Assembly: GCF_000226115.1 (NCBI RefSeq)
Contig: NC_016459.1
Location: 682,001-746,000, forward strand
Source: Thermothielavioides terrestris NRRL 8126
Lineage: Eukaryota > Ascomycota > Sordariomycetes > Sordariales > Chaetomiaceae
Length of the DNA stretch: 64,000 nt
Direction of reading: 5' to 3'
Below the pieces are notes generated by a model that did not search any database, had not been told where the DNA came from, and saw nothing but the letters and a program-made list of their open reading frames with translations. Each line of letters begins with the position of its first letter. The first letter of the stretch is position 1. A program made the position numbers and the translations under genes. Positions 1 through 12,704 of this stretch are shown piece by piece.

Positions 1-884
1 CGAGCGTGAGACCAACTTTCGCACCCATGGGAACGCGCTCAGCACTGATATTATGACCGCGACGTTGGTAATGATGCCCGTAGCGATGATAGCCGGGTGC
101 TGGGTCGAGCGGTAGATGATGATGTCGACGACTTTGTACACCAGCCAACTGTTGGAGATGGTCAGTTTTGCCCTTCCGAGGGTCATACCGAAGACAGCAA
201 TTCGTTTACTTGCCTGGCGCCAGAGAGCGCGCAACCCGAGTGGATACCCCCGACGTGCTGGAGAATGGAGGTCACGGCCAGCTTCAGCCATAGCGGAGCC
301 CACTAAACAAAGGAAAGGTTCGGTTAGCCTTCGGTAAGTGAACGAACAAAGCCAGCGGAGAGGGGAGAACAGACACTTCGCAGCCCATAAATGGCAATGG
401 TGTACAAGAACCGCATGAACAGCTCATTCCGGAAAAGCACCGCGCAGAGGAGGTTGCCGAGCACGAGCGCGCCGAGGTGGTTTTCTGCGTAGGGGAAGTG
501 GCCGAGCGCGGCGAGTATGATGCCCGTGAGGTTGAGAAGGGTCACGAAGGTGAAGAACTTGCGATACGTGTTGAACCAGAGTCGGAAGAGTACCCATTTG
601 CTGACCTTCCGTTTTGTCGGCTTCTTAGCCGCTGGTTGGGCCGGACGTGGCGAGGCTGCAGTGGCATCGCTGGTCGGGCTTATTAAGGCGAGCTCCTTCT
701 TCTCGTCGACGTGAGCGGAGGCCGGCGACGAGAGCACCGGCAGGCCGGGCGTGCTGTCGTAGATGCCTTTCTCGGCGTCATCCAAGGCTGACGAGGTGAT
801 TGTTGCCCCCGCTGGGAGGGCGTTTTCGTGGTGGGACGCCGACGGTTTTGCAGACATGGCGGCTGTGATGGTTGCTGAGATCAT
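1..884 (-). CDS. TmpA-like integral membrane protein, 5' part (runs off the left edge)
   Basis: The fungal family of TmpA-like multi-spanning membrane proteins (often annotated as NRPS-like or integral membrane protein) is recognised from the block around KWVLFRLWFNTYRKFF and the hydrophobic segments after it. Exon 1 runs 884 to 375 and ends in GLRS. Exon 2 runs 302 to 214 and resumes with WAPLWLKLAVTSILQHVGG. Exon 3 runs 148 to about 17 (WLVYKVVDIIIYRS, then LSAFPWVR). The next intron appears to start at 16. The first intron has donor GTCTGT. The second has a GC donor (CCAG|GCAAGT) and a normal CAG acceptor. The first about 90 residues are Ser/Ala/Pro-rich and probably cytosolic. The start could be Met1 or Met10. 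In Aspergillus nidulans TmpA affects conidiation; a role here is inference from family only. Confidence 0.8.
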
Positions 885-3800
885 ACACAGCGAGGCGGAA
901 CTCTGTGTGTGCGACGAGGCTTGAGCTGGGCAATCAGGCGTGCAAGCTCGCCGGAATCATGAGTCTTAATTGAAAGCGAGAGACTTGACAAGAATCTTCA
1001 GAAACGACCGGAATGTCGGGAGCAACAACCTAGTAGAATGAAGGCTCGTCTTTGGTCTCGATGCTGATGCTGACGGCGGTGGACTAGAGGACAGGATCGC
1101 ACGGTGCTCAAGGGTGTGCCCTTCACTCCGGGATCCCTACGGCGTTCCCTGGCCCAGAGCCGCAGCGGCGGATCCGACGACCGATCGCGAGCTGTGGCCA
1201 AGAAAGAGCAGGCAGAGTCATAGGGCCAGATCTGGGTGCGGATGCTACCTAAGTAGTCATAACGGAACAGAACGGCCTCGAGACGGCGACCCATTGTTTA
1301 AACAATCACGCAGAGTCCCCGTAGCGTGCGGGTCCCCAGCACCCAGGTGGCCTCAGGTAGACAACACATGGCGCCGCCTGATGTACCGACTTCTGCCAAG
1401 GATGGAATAACATGTGTCTCCCGACGGCATCCCCCGGCTTACTCCGAACTGGGTCAAGACGGTCGCTCAGCCGTTTGGGATCGCGCCCAAGACGGATCTG
1501 CCGGGGGACGTTTGTGGGGCGTCTGGGGGCGGGAGAACCATCTAAAGTAGGCAATTGCCGTCTCTGACAGGCTGGGGAGGCTGCCCTACACTACTTGGCC
1601 GCCTCCCCAATTAGGACATCAGGATGCAATTTCTGGCGAAATTGTCACTTGTTCATGCCGCACTGTCGGCCGATCTGTTAACTGATGTCACATGTTCAGG
1701 CCGCTGCTGGCCGGCGTCTCCTTGGCGAGTTGAGGCAAATACCGCATCGAAGCCCCGATTACCCAAATTAACCCCGGATTCTGGCGGACTCTACACATCC
1801 GCGCGGCAACACGTGGAAGAGCACCCGGCGCCCAGATTTTTTAGCCGTCTCATCCTCTGAGTGGCGCAAGGAGGACAAAAACCAGACCCCCACACTGCTC
1901 TGCTCGTCCGGACGAGAGGAGAGGTCGCCAGTAATTAGAAGGTGGCGTGAAGGCGAAACCACCGCCCAAGATCCGCCGAGTTGACACAACTGTTTCCGGA
2001 TGAGCGTGAACTTCATCGCCGAGAGACAGAAAGAGGCGGTGCATCGGGCTACGAACACCCGGTGAAGCCCACCGCGTCAGAGAACCCACGAGGTATATTC
2101 AGGGCAGCTCAAGTCCGCTGCGAGCCGCACACCGGTGGCCAACCTTGAGAGCCAGAGCCCATGGCGGCGCAAGTCGAAGCATATGGGACTGGTCCACGAG
2201 TTCCCCGCTGAATGACATGAACCGGCCGGTCGCCAACCCAGAACACCGTCTCGCCGGGAGATCCCGCCAAAACTCCATGGCCACGGTGCTTCTGCGCCGT
2301 ACCGCCGGCGGGCCAGCTGGATCAGCCTTGCGGCGATCGAACCACGGTAGTTTGCTTGTCCGCCAGTTCCCGCCTCCCCAAACCAGACTTCCTCCCCTGA
2401 ACCGTAAACTCGAGCGATATCCCTCTCCACCTATTGGCCGGCCGCACCACGCCGAGAGAAGTCCGTCGTGCGGAATGACGAAATATGAGCTAGGAGGATG
2501 CAGATGCCTCGTACGGATGATCGGCGCTGCGCCGGAGAATTATCTTGGGCCGGCAATCTGGAGGGTGCATTGGGCGAGGGCACAAGAGTCTCGACACAGC
2601 TCTGAGCCAGGTTCTGCTCACCCCCCACTAATACCCAACCACCGGCGGGGGGGGATGCAAGGCAGCATCGCAGTCCTGTTTTAATAGCAATGACTGGGTC
2701 GAGGTAGCATATCCCACGGGCCGAACAATGCGACGGTAGGAGCGGTCGAGGGATGTCAATGTCGAGTAGCCCCCTCCAACTCTCAGATATCCCGAAGTCT
2801 GAGGTTCGCGACGAGAACAACATCAGCCCAGAATGGGTGCACTCTGGGCAGATCGTGTCAGGCCGCGGAGAATGGTGGTGTCAAGCTGTCAAATTTGCTG
2901 TTCCGCAGCAATGATTGTCGGGCCGCTGATGCCGGCGCCCATTCTCGCTTACTACCTTACGCCGCCCGATGTACCCCCGACTTACCCACACGCCGCGTCC
3001 GCGAGCAAGCTAGCGAGTTCCTTCGGAAGCACTGCCGATCCCCAGACCTGTCAACAGCACCTTATTTAGCGAGACTGTGTCGCTGGTTTCCGGAGCGTCC
3101 AGAGCACTGACATCGCCCTCCGTTGTGTTTGTCATTTGGGTGTCAGTGTAGATACCTCGAAAATCAACACTCGTCAGTTTCTAAGGACATTAGAGAATAA
3201 GCAGTACTGTATACTGCAGAAGTCACCATCCCCGAGCCGAACCAGGTCAATAGGTAGGTTGTTTTGTCCATTCGTGTACTCCGGTGAAATCTCCACTGCC
3301 GGATCAAAACCGGCTGCTGCCGCTATCATCACATATGCTCAAACAAGGTTTAAGATGTAAAGTGCCGCCAAGGGTCCTAGACGTGTGCGGCTCAAATCAG
3401 GATCCGCAGTGGCATGTCGCTCTTGTTCGCAATGGCATTGGATCTGGGTTAGCATCGCATTCCACACCGCCCAGTGGTTAAGCCGATCGGCTGAGCGGAG
3501 AGAGTGGTTGTTGTGTATATGGGACAACCCAAAGCCAACAATCGGTCGTTCCCAATCGTCATTTGGGTTTCTGCACGGTGATCGATTTAGAGCGCCGTAC
3601 CCCAAGGAAGAGATGGATGAGCATGTTCGCAGTTTGGAGATCGGGTAGGTTGGCGGAAGTGCGTCACACAAGGGCAGACCAAGTGCTGAGCGTTTTGGTT
3701 TCCCTCGCATCGCGCTTCTCACTTTCGCCCTCTCTTGGGAGTTGCCTCACGAGTGCTGCATTGGCATTAGCTGGTACTTGGCTTCTGACCTCGACCGTAT

Positions 3801-4085
3801 GTCAGCTCTCTAGCCCTTCTGTTGGGACAATAACCGTGTCATTGCAAACATCGAACAAACCGACCCCGGACATGTCTTGCACAAATTCATGATGCACACC
3901 GGATATTCAACTTTATGTCCAGTATGCTGGATTTTGTCTCTGAGGTTCCGCTTTGTACGCTCCTGAGCATTCAGTGGTGATATGAGCATCATAGACAGCG
4001 CGGGCACGAGGAACTGTGGCGTATCGGCTGATGGTCTCAGCGAAGGCTCTGCCGAGTTAGCGCCAGCTCTGTCAGTTGTTTCATC
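885..4085. other. Intergenic region, no gene recognised
   Basis: About 3.2 kb between the divergent TmpA-like gene and the kinase. Short open frames occur on both strands, but none has a recognisable domain, a sensible intron structure or protein-like composition. The first few hundred bases probably hold the promoter and 5' UTR of the TmpA-like gene. Confidence 0.5.
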
Positions 4086-4290
4086 TGCTTTCTTTTTCCT
4101 TTTCCTTTATCTTTTCCTCTTCCTTTTCTTTCTTTTTTCATTTTCTTATTGTTTAGCTTTCTGTCATTATTTCTTTTCTTTTCTTCTCTTTGTATTTGCT
4201 TTTTTTCTTTTCTTTTCTTTTTTTGTATGGGCTTATTTTGAACTTTCTTTCATTATCTCTTTTTTTCCTGTTTTTCTTTTTTTTCTTTTC

Positions 4291-4321
<31 letters not shown>

Positions 4322-4330
4322 CTTCCCTTC
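4086..4330. repeat. Polypyrimidine (CTTTT-type) low-complexity tract
   Basis: About 245 bp of almost pure T and C on the plus strand, including several CTTTT/TCTTT repeats and a run of eleven Ts near the end. It lies just upstream of the kinase reading frame. It may act as a pyrimidine-rich promoter element or simply be an expanded microsatellite. Confidence 0.8.
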
Positions 4331-4398
4331 TGTGGCAGCTCAAAATACGAAAGTGGGGCCGTGCGCTCATGCCCCGCACACAATCGACTTGACGCATA

Positions 4399-6025
4399 TT
4401 GACACTCAAGTCGAAGCGTTGTGTTTTCCGCTGCCTCTTTAAAACAGACCTGAACCGCCGAATGGGCTCACACGTTTCGTCCCTTCGCCGGCGCCCGGCA
4501 TTCTCATCCAACCCGGGCGCCGAGCCAGACCTCGCTGGTGTATTGCCGTCCAGTCCAAGGGAACAGTCCCCGCCGAGAGTGTTTCCGTCATCGGGCTTTC
4601 AGCTCATCGAGCGCTCGGTGAAGCTAGAAGAAGAGACTTACGCATAGTACTCGGTAAAAGACTTCTACCCGGCCGCCATTGGTGAGATCCTCAACGGCAC
4701 ATATCAAGTTGTTGCCAAACTGGGCTATGGCACCGCCTCCACCACCTGGCTGTGTCGCGACCTACGGAACCATCGCTATGCCACTCTGAAAATCTACGCC
4801 TCGCGCCAGCCCCAAACCAACCGCGAGGTCGCGGCCCTGCGTCACATCAACGCGGTCCTGGCCGCATCTGCGCCCGTCAAGCATGGAGGCGCCACCAGCA
4901 TTCGCACCCTCATCGACCAGTTCGAAATTCCACGCTCGAAAACAACGTCGAGGGCTAATCTCTGCCTCGTCTTCGAACCCCTGGGCATGTCGCTAGCCGA
5001 TGCTAGGAAGCGGATGTTCGGTGGTCGAATGCCCGTTGATATCGTCAAAGGGGTCATCTTTTGCCTTTTACAAGCGCTCGACTTCCTTCATCGCGAGGCC
5101 AATATGGTCCATGGAGGTACGCCACCACGCAACCGTGCTGGCACCGTCCCAATGGGCCATTGCTGATGTAATGAACATGGCAGACATCCAAGAAGACAAC
5201 ATCTTGTTCGCCATCCCGCGAAAGGCCGAACTAAAAAAGGTCGAGGAAGCCGAGATGGCCGAGCCAAGCCCCCGCAAAGTCTTCAAGACTCACACCATCT
5301 ACTCCTCGCGTCCGCTAGAGCTGCAGCCCACAGTACCGGTGCTGTGCGACTTTGGCGAAGCACGATTTGGAAGCGAATCTTACGGCGAGCACGTGATGCC
5401 CGATCTTTACCGAGCACCAGAGATAGTGCTGCGCATCGAGTGGGACGAAAAGATAGACATATGGGCGCTGGGCCTGATGGTGAGTCTGTCTGCCCGTGGC
5501 AATTCTCTCTGTTTGCAAGGGCCAACGGGTTGACACAAGTGCGGCCTGAAGATGTGGACGTTGGTGGAGGGAACGAACTTGTTCACCGACAACAGAGGCG
5601 GCCGTTGGGTGTCCGCCTTGCCTCATATGGCCCGCATCGTCAGCCTCCTAGGGCCACCCCCGATAGACCTGTTGAAAGGCTGGGACGCGTCGCCAGTAAC
5701 ACGCCGGTATTTTGATAAGACGGGTTCGTACATACACATTTAATCCATACCCATTGCCGCGGGCCGACTTTGTGTCGCCGAGTTTTGGTTTAAACTGATC
5801 ATGACTTTAGGACAATTCAAAAAAAGACATTTGGTCACTGAGACGTCTTTGGAAGCAGAGCTAACAGCGCTGGAGGGGGAGGCCAAGGCCGACTTTTTGC
5901 GCTTCCTAAGGCGCTTGCTTCAATGGGACCCGGTGAAGCGGCCCTCCGCCCACGAACTGCTCGAGGACGCATGGTTGGCACCCCCAGATTATTCCGAGTC
6001 GATGGGTCGGAGAGGATGGAGATAA
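4399..6025 (+). pseudogene. SRPK-type serine/threonine protein kinase with an in-frame TAG
   Basis: The gene encodes a fungal SR-protein-kinase-like protein of about 466 codons. Visible parts are the N-terminal FPSSGFQLIERSVKLEEETY, the glycine loop KLGYGTAST, the VAIK-like lysine (ATLKIYA), a catalytic loop reading VHGDIQEDNILF with Asp and Asn present, DFGEA, the APE motif (YRAPEIVL) and the C-terminal QWDPVKRPSAHELLEDAWL. Introns are 5117-5183, 5480-5551 and 5724-5810, all GT-AG, and they join the frame perfectly. The only defect is a TAG at 4645-4647, between EEETYA and YSVKDFYPAAIGEIL, inside a stretch that is continuous in relatives. TGG to TAG is the change RIP would make. An upstream intron ending at this TAG is possible but would remove conserved sequence. 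The true start is uncertain. Confidence 0.75.
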
Positions 6026-8493
6026 CTTAATACCGAGCAAGCTGGCCATTATCGGGATGCCGACCAGGTTCCCATTGGGTCTTCTTCCGCCGCCGCCTCT
6101 CTTCGTCCCCGGCTAGGTCCGGCAACAACAGGTGACCGTTGCTACTAGCCGAACCATCTTGAATATTACGGACGTGTAGGCCGTCCCACATGCCGGTGTC
6201 GATGGGTGAAGGGCCACCTAGCTGTGCTCAGAGTCAGAAACTTGGAGATGTCGAACAGCGTCCCCGGAAGCGTGCCCGGTAACCTGGAGGACGGGGCAGA
6301 TTTCGAGGCAACGCCCGGCTGCGTCTCGGGTCGCATGGTACCCTCGGCCGAAGACAAGTGGTCCTGCGAGAACATCGTCCACATGGGCGTGGTCTTCTTC
6401 CCCGCCGAAGAATCCGTTGGGTTGGAGAGGACCGAGGCTGTCCTGGCCGCAGTGGAACTGCCGGCTCTGCTACGGATGTTGGCGGCCCACAAAGGCGGGT
6501 TACGATAGTACCAAGAGAGATTGTTCGACAGGCCCCCGCTGACGGTGCTCGTGGGGACGGGCTCGTCGCTGAAGGTCGGAATCGGCCAAGGGACAGCGGC
6601 GGTGATGCTACCGGCAGCGTGGAGGTGCTGTGTCTGCAGACCCTTGATCGTAACGGTGTGCACCGTTGCTTCCGGGATCCGTCCTCCAGCCCCGGACACT
6701 GCCGGCTAGGTTACGCAGCGTTCTGCCCAGCTTGGTCACCCAGCTCCTCTCGCCGCCATCCGTTGCCGATACGCCGTCAAAGCAGGCCAGCAGCGCTTGT
6801 AGGAGGGCAACGTCGTCACCTGCGTCACCGTGATACTTCTCGTTGCCCTGCCACCGCGCCTCACCCTCGGTCTCGTCCTGGCGGGGCCGGGGAGGGGGCT
6901 CTGTCAAGGCCTAAGTTGTGCCGGGTGATGATGAAGAGTGTTGCGGGGGGAGAATCTGCTCCAAGTCGGTGCAGCGGAAGTGCTGCCGGTGCGTGATCCG
7001 GTGCCCACTGATAGAAAGGCGAACGGGAGGATGGTCAGGTTGTAAGCGTATCCGAGGGACTGGTGGGCTTTGTTGCGGGAGACAGGAAGCGGGACGACGG
7101 GGACGCTGATGACAACGGTTCAGTTTCGCCCCGAGAGGAGGACGATGTCGACAGGGTGAACATAACACCGAGAAGCTTGTTCGCCCTGCAGACCAAGTCT
7201 TCGCTTGGCGGAGACGCACAGGCCGTGGGAACCAAGAGGCAGTAGAGCCGAGCGTCCTGGAGCAGACGTTCCGAGATGCGACCGAGTGCGTCGCCGCTAT
7301 ACCGACGTTCTATTGCGCACATGCGAGTTAGGACAAAGGCGATGTGCATCGAGAACCTCTCCACAATCGCAGGTTGTGTAGGAGACGGAGTGCGGGTACG
7401 CCTCCGCCAGCGGGGCCCAGGCAAGGCTGAGTATCGTACCTGATCACAGGTCTGACTCGGCCGGAAGAGACCTGATGCCGTTGACCCGAAGCAGCACGGC
7501 AGGTCCCGCAGCTGACACTCCTAATGGGTCTGGAATCATGTCACGGCGTAGAACGGCGCGATGGCGACTGTGCCACGCTTTACAACACCGAGGCCCAAGC
7601 CGACTTCTTGACGGAGCCGGCCCTCTACGCCTTGCATGAACTCGGCCCAGGCTACCTGCACTCACTGTTGCCTCCTCGTCCGCGTTTGGATCAGCCAATG
7701 CCGTGGTCAATTCGACCGTCATCGCCGCCCAACGAGGGGGCAACGATACGCGCCTGACCGTGAACAGCCCCGCAGGCCGCATTGGGTCTTTGTCCAATAT
7801 CTTTGAGTTCGACCATTGGAACCGTTGCGATGACAACAGGGAATACGATAACCCGCAACACCACTTCCGCCACAGGCCGGGATTGCTGATACAAGGGAAC
7901 TGCTCAAAGCCGTTGCGAGAGGAGGCAGGCGGAGGACAAGATAAGGCATCGCATGACTAGAGGGCAAACATTGCCAAGTCCCGAGGCTACAACGCGTGAT
8001 AATCGGGTAAAATAGTCACAATTCAAGTCTGCTTACCCGACTGGCGGCTTCGGTTTCTTAGTCAGATCGGGCGATTTTGGGGCTCCGACAAGTACCCGCC
8101 AGCTCCTCGCATAGAGTCCGAGAGGTCCAGTCGGAGCTCATCTTCACGACCGATCCCCCATTCTATTCTGCAATGGAACAAGATCGGTCGACGCAGCGAC
8201 GAGAGTGGCCGGTTGGTCCTTGTGCTAAACACCTCCTCAAGTAGCAACCACAACCCAGGAAAAGGCTGCCATCAGGTAAGACAGGAAAGGACATTCACGA
8301 AACGGGGCCACGGAACATAGGCATTGGAAGCCGTCAACAATGAGTGTTGAGTTGGGTGGAATCTGCGCAGGAAGAATCGATGCTGCATTGTGCGGGAGAG
8401 TGCACAGCCAGGTGCCCTCGCAGTTCTCTCCATCTCACCAACGGCTGCCGCCAAAAGGCGTACCGGTATGTACCGTAACACACAACACGTTCT
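6026..8493. other. Possible decayed coding DNA, no intact gene
   Basis: No intact gene is visible. On the minus strand, several short blocks have protein-like composition in different frames: MHIAFVLTRMCAIERRY at about 7,345-7,295, DVALLQALLACFDGVSATD at about 6,825-6,770, and a Ser/Pro-rich block at 6,170-6,700. They cannot be joined by clean introns. The plus strand at 7,700-7,960 also reads without stops. I do not recognise a family, so this is either a degraded gene or chance. Confidence 0.25.
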
Positions 8494-10393
8494 CTACTCG
8501 TCGTCCTCCACGTTGATAACCGTCTTCGTCCACTCGCGAGCCGGGACCTTGCGCTTGAACAAGATGTCGATCTCGCGGTAGGACCGGTTCTTCATCTCGC
8601 GCAGCCAGAAGTAGGCGACGATCCAGCAGAACAGGCCGGTGCCGCCCCAGACGTAGCCGCACCTGCCGCCGAGGTTTGCGCCCTGCAATATTTTCCTTCG
8701 CGTCAGCAAAATATCGCCTCGTCAGCAGAAATCTCAGAAGAGCGAGCGTCCTACCGTCGGGTTGAGCATGTAGCTGCCGAGGAAGATGCAGGGGATCTCG
8801 ACGATGTAGTAGGACGCGCGGCCGATGCCGGTGGTGAGCGGGCGCAGGCGGATGGACGAGGTCTCGCCGATGATGACCCACGAGGCGGGCGCGGGGCCGA
8901 GGGTGAAGAGCACGGAGATGATGAGGCCCAGGGACGCCATCGCCAGCGAGGCGGAGGTGGACTGGCCGACGGAGCCGGCGATGCCGAGCGCGACGAGCAG
9001 CACGACGTTGAAGAACGAGCCCCACAGGTAGATGGTGCGCCGGCCGAGGTAGGTGGTCAGGATCCACGAGAGCATGACGAAGATCATCTGCAGCGCCGAC
9101 GTGATCAGACCCAGGGCGAACGCCGTGTGCACGTCCATACCGGCCTCTGCGCAGCCTCGGGTCAGCAAATGCGGATGCGGGGAGGGGGGAAGGGAAGGGA
9201 AACAGCGAAGGGGGGACGGCTCACGCTCGAAGAAGTAGACAGCCTGGTTGGCGATCAGGTTGCCCGTCAGGTTCTGCGCCGCGTACACGCCGCACACGAT
9301 GAGGGTGCGGTACAAGTCGGTGCCCTTGAACAGCTCCACGAGGTTGGGCTCCTTCTCGGACCTCTCGAGCTCGACGACGCGGCGCATCATGGCGACGGTC
9401 TCGCTCGAATTCAGCTTGGACCTGCGTCCCAGGCGCTCGACCGAGCGGGCCGCTTCTTCGAGACGGCCCTTCCGCACGAGCCACCAGGGCGACTCGGGCG
9501 CGATGAACATGAGGATGGCGAGCGGGGTGGGGAACATCCATTGCAGCGCGATGGGAATCCTGGTTGTGTGCGCCTGCCGTCAGCATTCGAACGGCGGAAG
9601 AGAACGCAGGCCCGCACGTACCTGTAAGCGATGGGACTGTTGTATCCGCTGTACGCGTAGGTGACGGCACCGACGATGATGCTGCCGATGGCCCAGAACA
9701 TCTGCAGCATCTGCGTGGCAGGCGCTCGCAGCTGGATCGGCACGATCTCGCTGCAGTAGGCGGGGGCGTTGGCGATGAAGATGCCCCAGGGCAAGCCCTC
9801 GAGAAGCTGGGCGACGAAGATGACCGGCATCGAGCTGGCGTAGTAAAACGCGAAGATGAAGACGTTCAGAAGCATGAGCGCGAGGATGGTGGCCCAGCGG
9901 TACCCGATCCAGCTGGTGAGGGGGCCCGCGAGGAAGACGCCGATGAGGGCGCCCAGCTGGCCCGACACCTGAAGCGCAGACTGCCACTTGGGCTCGAGGA
10001 CCATGATGTCCTTCGCGGCGTCGTAGACGCCGTATTCGTTGATAAACTCCGGGAGCGCGACGAAACTGCCGATGAGGAAGACGTCGTAGGACTCCATGAT
10101 CTTGAGGGCGGACGGCGTGAGCTTCGATCCTGGCCGGAAGGCATGCCGTGCCGCTAGAAGGGGGCGAGAGAACTCACGATCGTGCAGGACATGACAAACG
10201 CCCAAAAGGTCGCCATCGGGTACGCTCGAACGGCCTCCAGCACCGTCATGTTGTGCTCGGCGTTCTCGGCCTGGACGGCGTCCGCCTTGTAATCGGCGGC
10301 GCGCGCCTTCTCGTCGAGGTCGTAGGCATGGTCGACCTGCGCCTCGACCTCAGCGGTGCCGCTCTGCGGCTTCCCCTCGGTATCGTCACTCAT
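8494..10393 (-). CDS. MFS sugar transporter, alpha-glucoside/maltose permease type
   Basis: A 536-residue major-facilitator sugar/H+ symporter of the plasma membrane. Five exons (10393-10178, 10100-9622, 9559-9225, 9146-8755, 8682-8494) join in frame through GT-AG introns of 62-78 nt. After a charged cytosolic N-terminus of about 60 residues come IIMESYDVFLIGSF, GYRWATILALMLL, a PESPWWLVRKGR motif after TM6, and QNLTGNLIANQAVYFF in TM7. The end of TM12 is followed by LREMKNRSYREIDILF, the equivalent of the PETKGR motif in the alpha-glucoside subfamily. Nothing is truncated. Substrate (maltose, trehalose or a similar alpha-glucoside) is inferred from family resemblance. It has no close metabolic neighbours in the window. 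Confidence 0.92.
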
Positions 10394-12704
10394 GATGATG
10401 GCTGGCGTTTCCCCTGGACAAGCAGCGCGAAGGGTGGGAGGGAGAAGTCAGCAAGAGAGCACGGGGAGCGGCAAGTCATGGGGAAAGCTGCCATCCTGAC
10501 TGCTTTTTGATCCCGTTTGCTGTCGGCCGGTAACGTTACCGTCCCACTTTTGTCTCCATTGGAGGAAATATCCGCCTGGGGTCGCAACGCGGGGCCGCGT
10601 AGAGAACGTCCGGGGTAGAGCCGGCCGAGCGCAACCCAGTCCACCTCCGGCACACATAACCCCGAGCCGTCCCTGGACGCTGATGGGTTCGCGAAGGTCG
10701 CTTAGCCTGTGCGGACCGCATCGAGAAAAGCTCGGTGCTTGGAATCGTGTCGTCTGCCCAGACAGGAGCAGCCACAGGAGGTACGCAACGCCCAGTTGCA
10801 TGTACTCTGATACATACACATAAGACTGAAGCTCTCAACGAGCTAGGTCCAACCGTTCTGACAAGTGAGACTTCCCGTTCTCGGTAAGCACCAAAGTAGA
10901 TCGTGTACTTGGCACAGCGGCCAAGAATGGGACCGTTGTTGCTTGACACCGCTCTCCGCCTTGCTTCGGCCTGGAAAAAGTGCGGGGAGAGTTCTCAGGC
11001 GGTCATGATTGGTGCCCGGTTTATTGGGGGGGCGCTCGGGGAAATGGGGCCCCCTGGGGAACCGGACGCGACGGAGTGGAACCTGGGGTCCTTGAGGAGC
11101 GGGAGAAAGGCGATTGGAGCGCATGAAGCGCTCCAACCAACGGACTGCCATCAGCAAGACCACGGTCCCTTGCCTTGTGGTTGGGGCTTTTTACCTGCCT
11201 AAAGCGTGCAAGTACCCAGGCACGTTCGGTTGGGGCCGCGCTTCCTCAGCCGGATGAATTACCGAAGTGGTTAAGATTGTGCCACCCACAAAGCTTCCCT
11301 GAACCAACGACTGGCTCTTCTCACGTTCATGGGCCTGTTCGTCCACGTCAGGTATACTAGCTCCATGGACCGCAACCTCGCAAGCCGGAAGATCTGTCCT
11401 CGGTGGCTTCATCTCGGCCCATCTGTGGCGCTGCTGACACGTCCTCGGAGGCGGCCCATGATGATGACGTGAGCACGAAACCGGGTTCGGACTGCCTTGG
11501 CGTGGCCGATCGAGAAACTGCTGTGTATCAGGCCATGCGTGGGTTTGGTGGAGGCGGTGGAAGCGTGCATGTCGTGTCGGTTTCGCCGAGAAGGCGGCCA
11601 TCCCGCTGTCGCATGCAGCTCCGTGCCGTCGAAAATCGCCATGTCGATCTCAGTCTATTCCCACACACCAGATAGTTCCTCCACGTGGACAAGCTGGGAA
11701 ACTGGCGTGTTGAAGGTCGTTTGATGCAACTGCTCCACGTTTGATCCTGGCAACCAATATTCCGACACGAGGGTAACAACACCCCGTAAACCTGTTCCTG
11801 GGTTCTTGTAGCCTGGTATTGTGGTGGAGACACTCCTTCTCACATGGTATGAATACATCCATTCGCCCGGCGAAAGCCCCGTCCCAACGGAATGCGCCCT
11901 GCTCGTGCCATGTTCATTCCGTCGCCCTAAATTACACCGAGCATGTGGAGAGACGTTTACGCTGCAGCATGTGAATGTGTTTGGTGCGGCGTACTTAAGC
12001 AAGCAGCTACGCGCTTTCCCCTGACTTACTGAACATACGATTGAGGCCAAATATCGCAAAGAATATCTTCCTCCGTTCCAGCTTGTACATGACATGATCG
12101 GAACATCCTTGCCTTGAACTTGCCGGCACGTGAAGGGCTACTTGTGCCCGCAGGTTGGACGGGAAAGTGAGGTTCGTTCTGTCAACAAGGCGTGGCCCGG
12201 TTCAGCTTCTTCGATACCGGGGGAAATCATGCCTTGACTTACTTCTCATGTTTCTTGCCTCTCCTCTCTCCGCTTGGAGGCAGGCATGCCTAGAGTTAAC
12301 GTGTCCAAAAAAGAGACTAGAAAGACTACCACAAACGGCGCGGGCTGGTAGGTTGAGATGTAACACTTAGAGGCACGTTCCATATTAACACACCATCGAA
12401 CTCCGCGGGATGAGCCACAGTATCAAGGGGGCAAGGCGTGTACCTATATACGGAGCATCGCATTTGTCGGGATGCGACAATACACCCCGGGACTTGGCTC
12501 TCCTCGTCGACCTTCACTCAATGCTGGACCCTAGGCCAATCTCAATGCTAAGGGCATAATCACAGCGAGGGGAGACGCTAGCGACTCTCTGCTCCCACTC
12601 TTCTTACACCGATGCTTTCTTTTTAAGAGTGGCGTTTGATCAGCTCCAATCCCCGGCCCCTGGGCCCTGTTGGATCCCGCGTCGAGCCGCCAGTGCGGGA
12701 ACGC
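10394..12704. other. Intergenic region, no gene recognised
   Basis: About 2.3 kb. It contains the upstream region of the sugar transporter and short unsupported open frames. A block at 12,623-12,704 may be a frameshifted tail of the neighbouring dehydrogenase pseudogene. No RNA gene or repeat was seen. Confidence 0.45.

Noticed and set aside
1000..4000. Numerous 60-180 codon frames on both strands
   Set aside because: Mutually overlapping, without recognisable motifs or exon structure; expected by chance in GC-rich intergenic DNA.
4648..4662. Intron ending at the kinase TAG (acceptor ...CGCATAG|TAC)
   Set aside because: It would remove FPSSGFQLIERSVKLEEET, which matches the conserved N-terminal block of this kinase family, and the nearest GT donor is only about 32 nt away.
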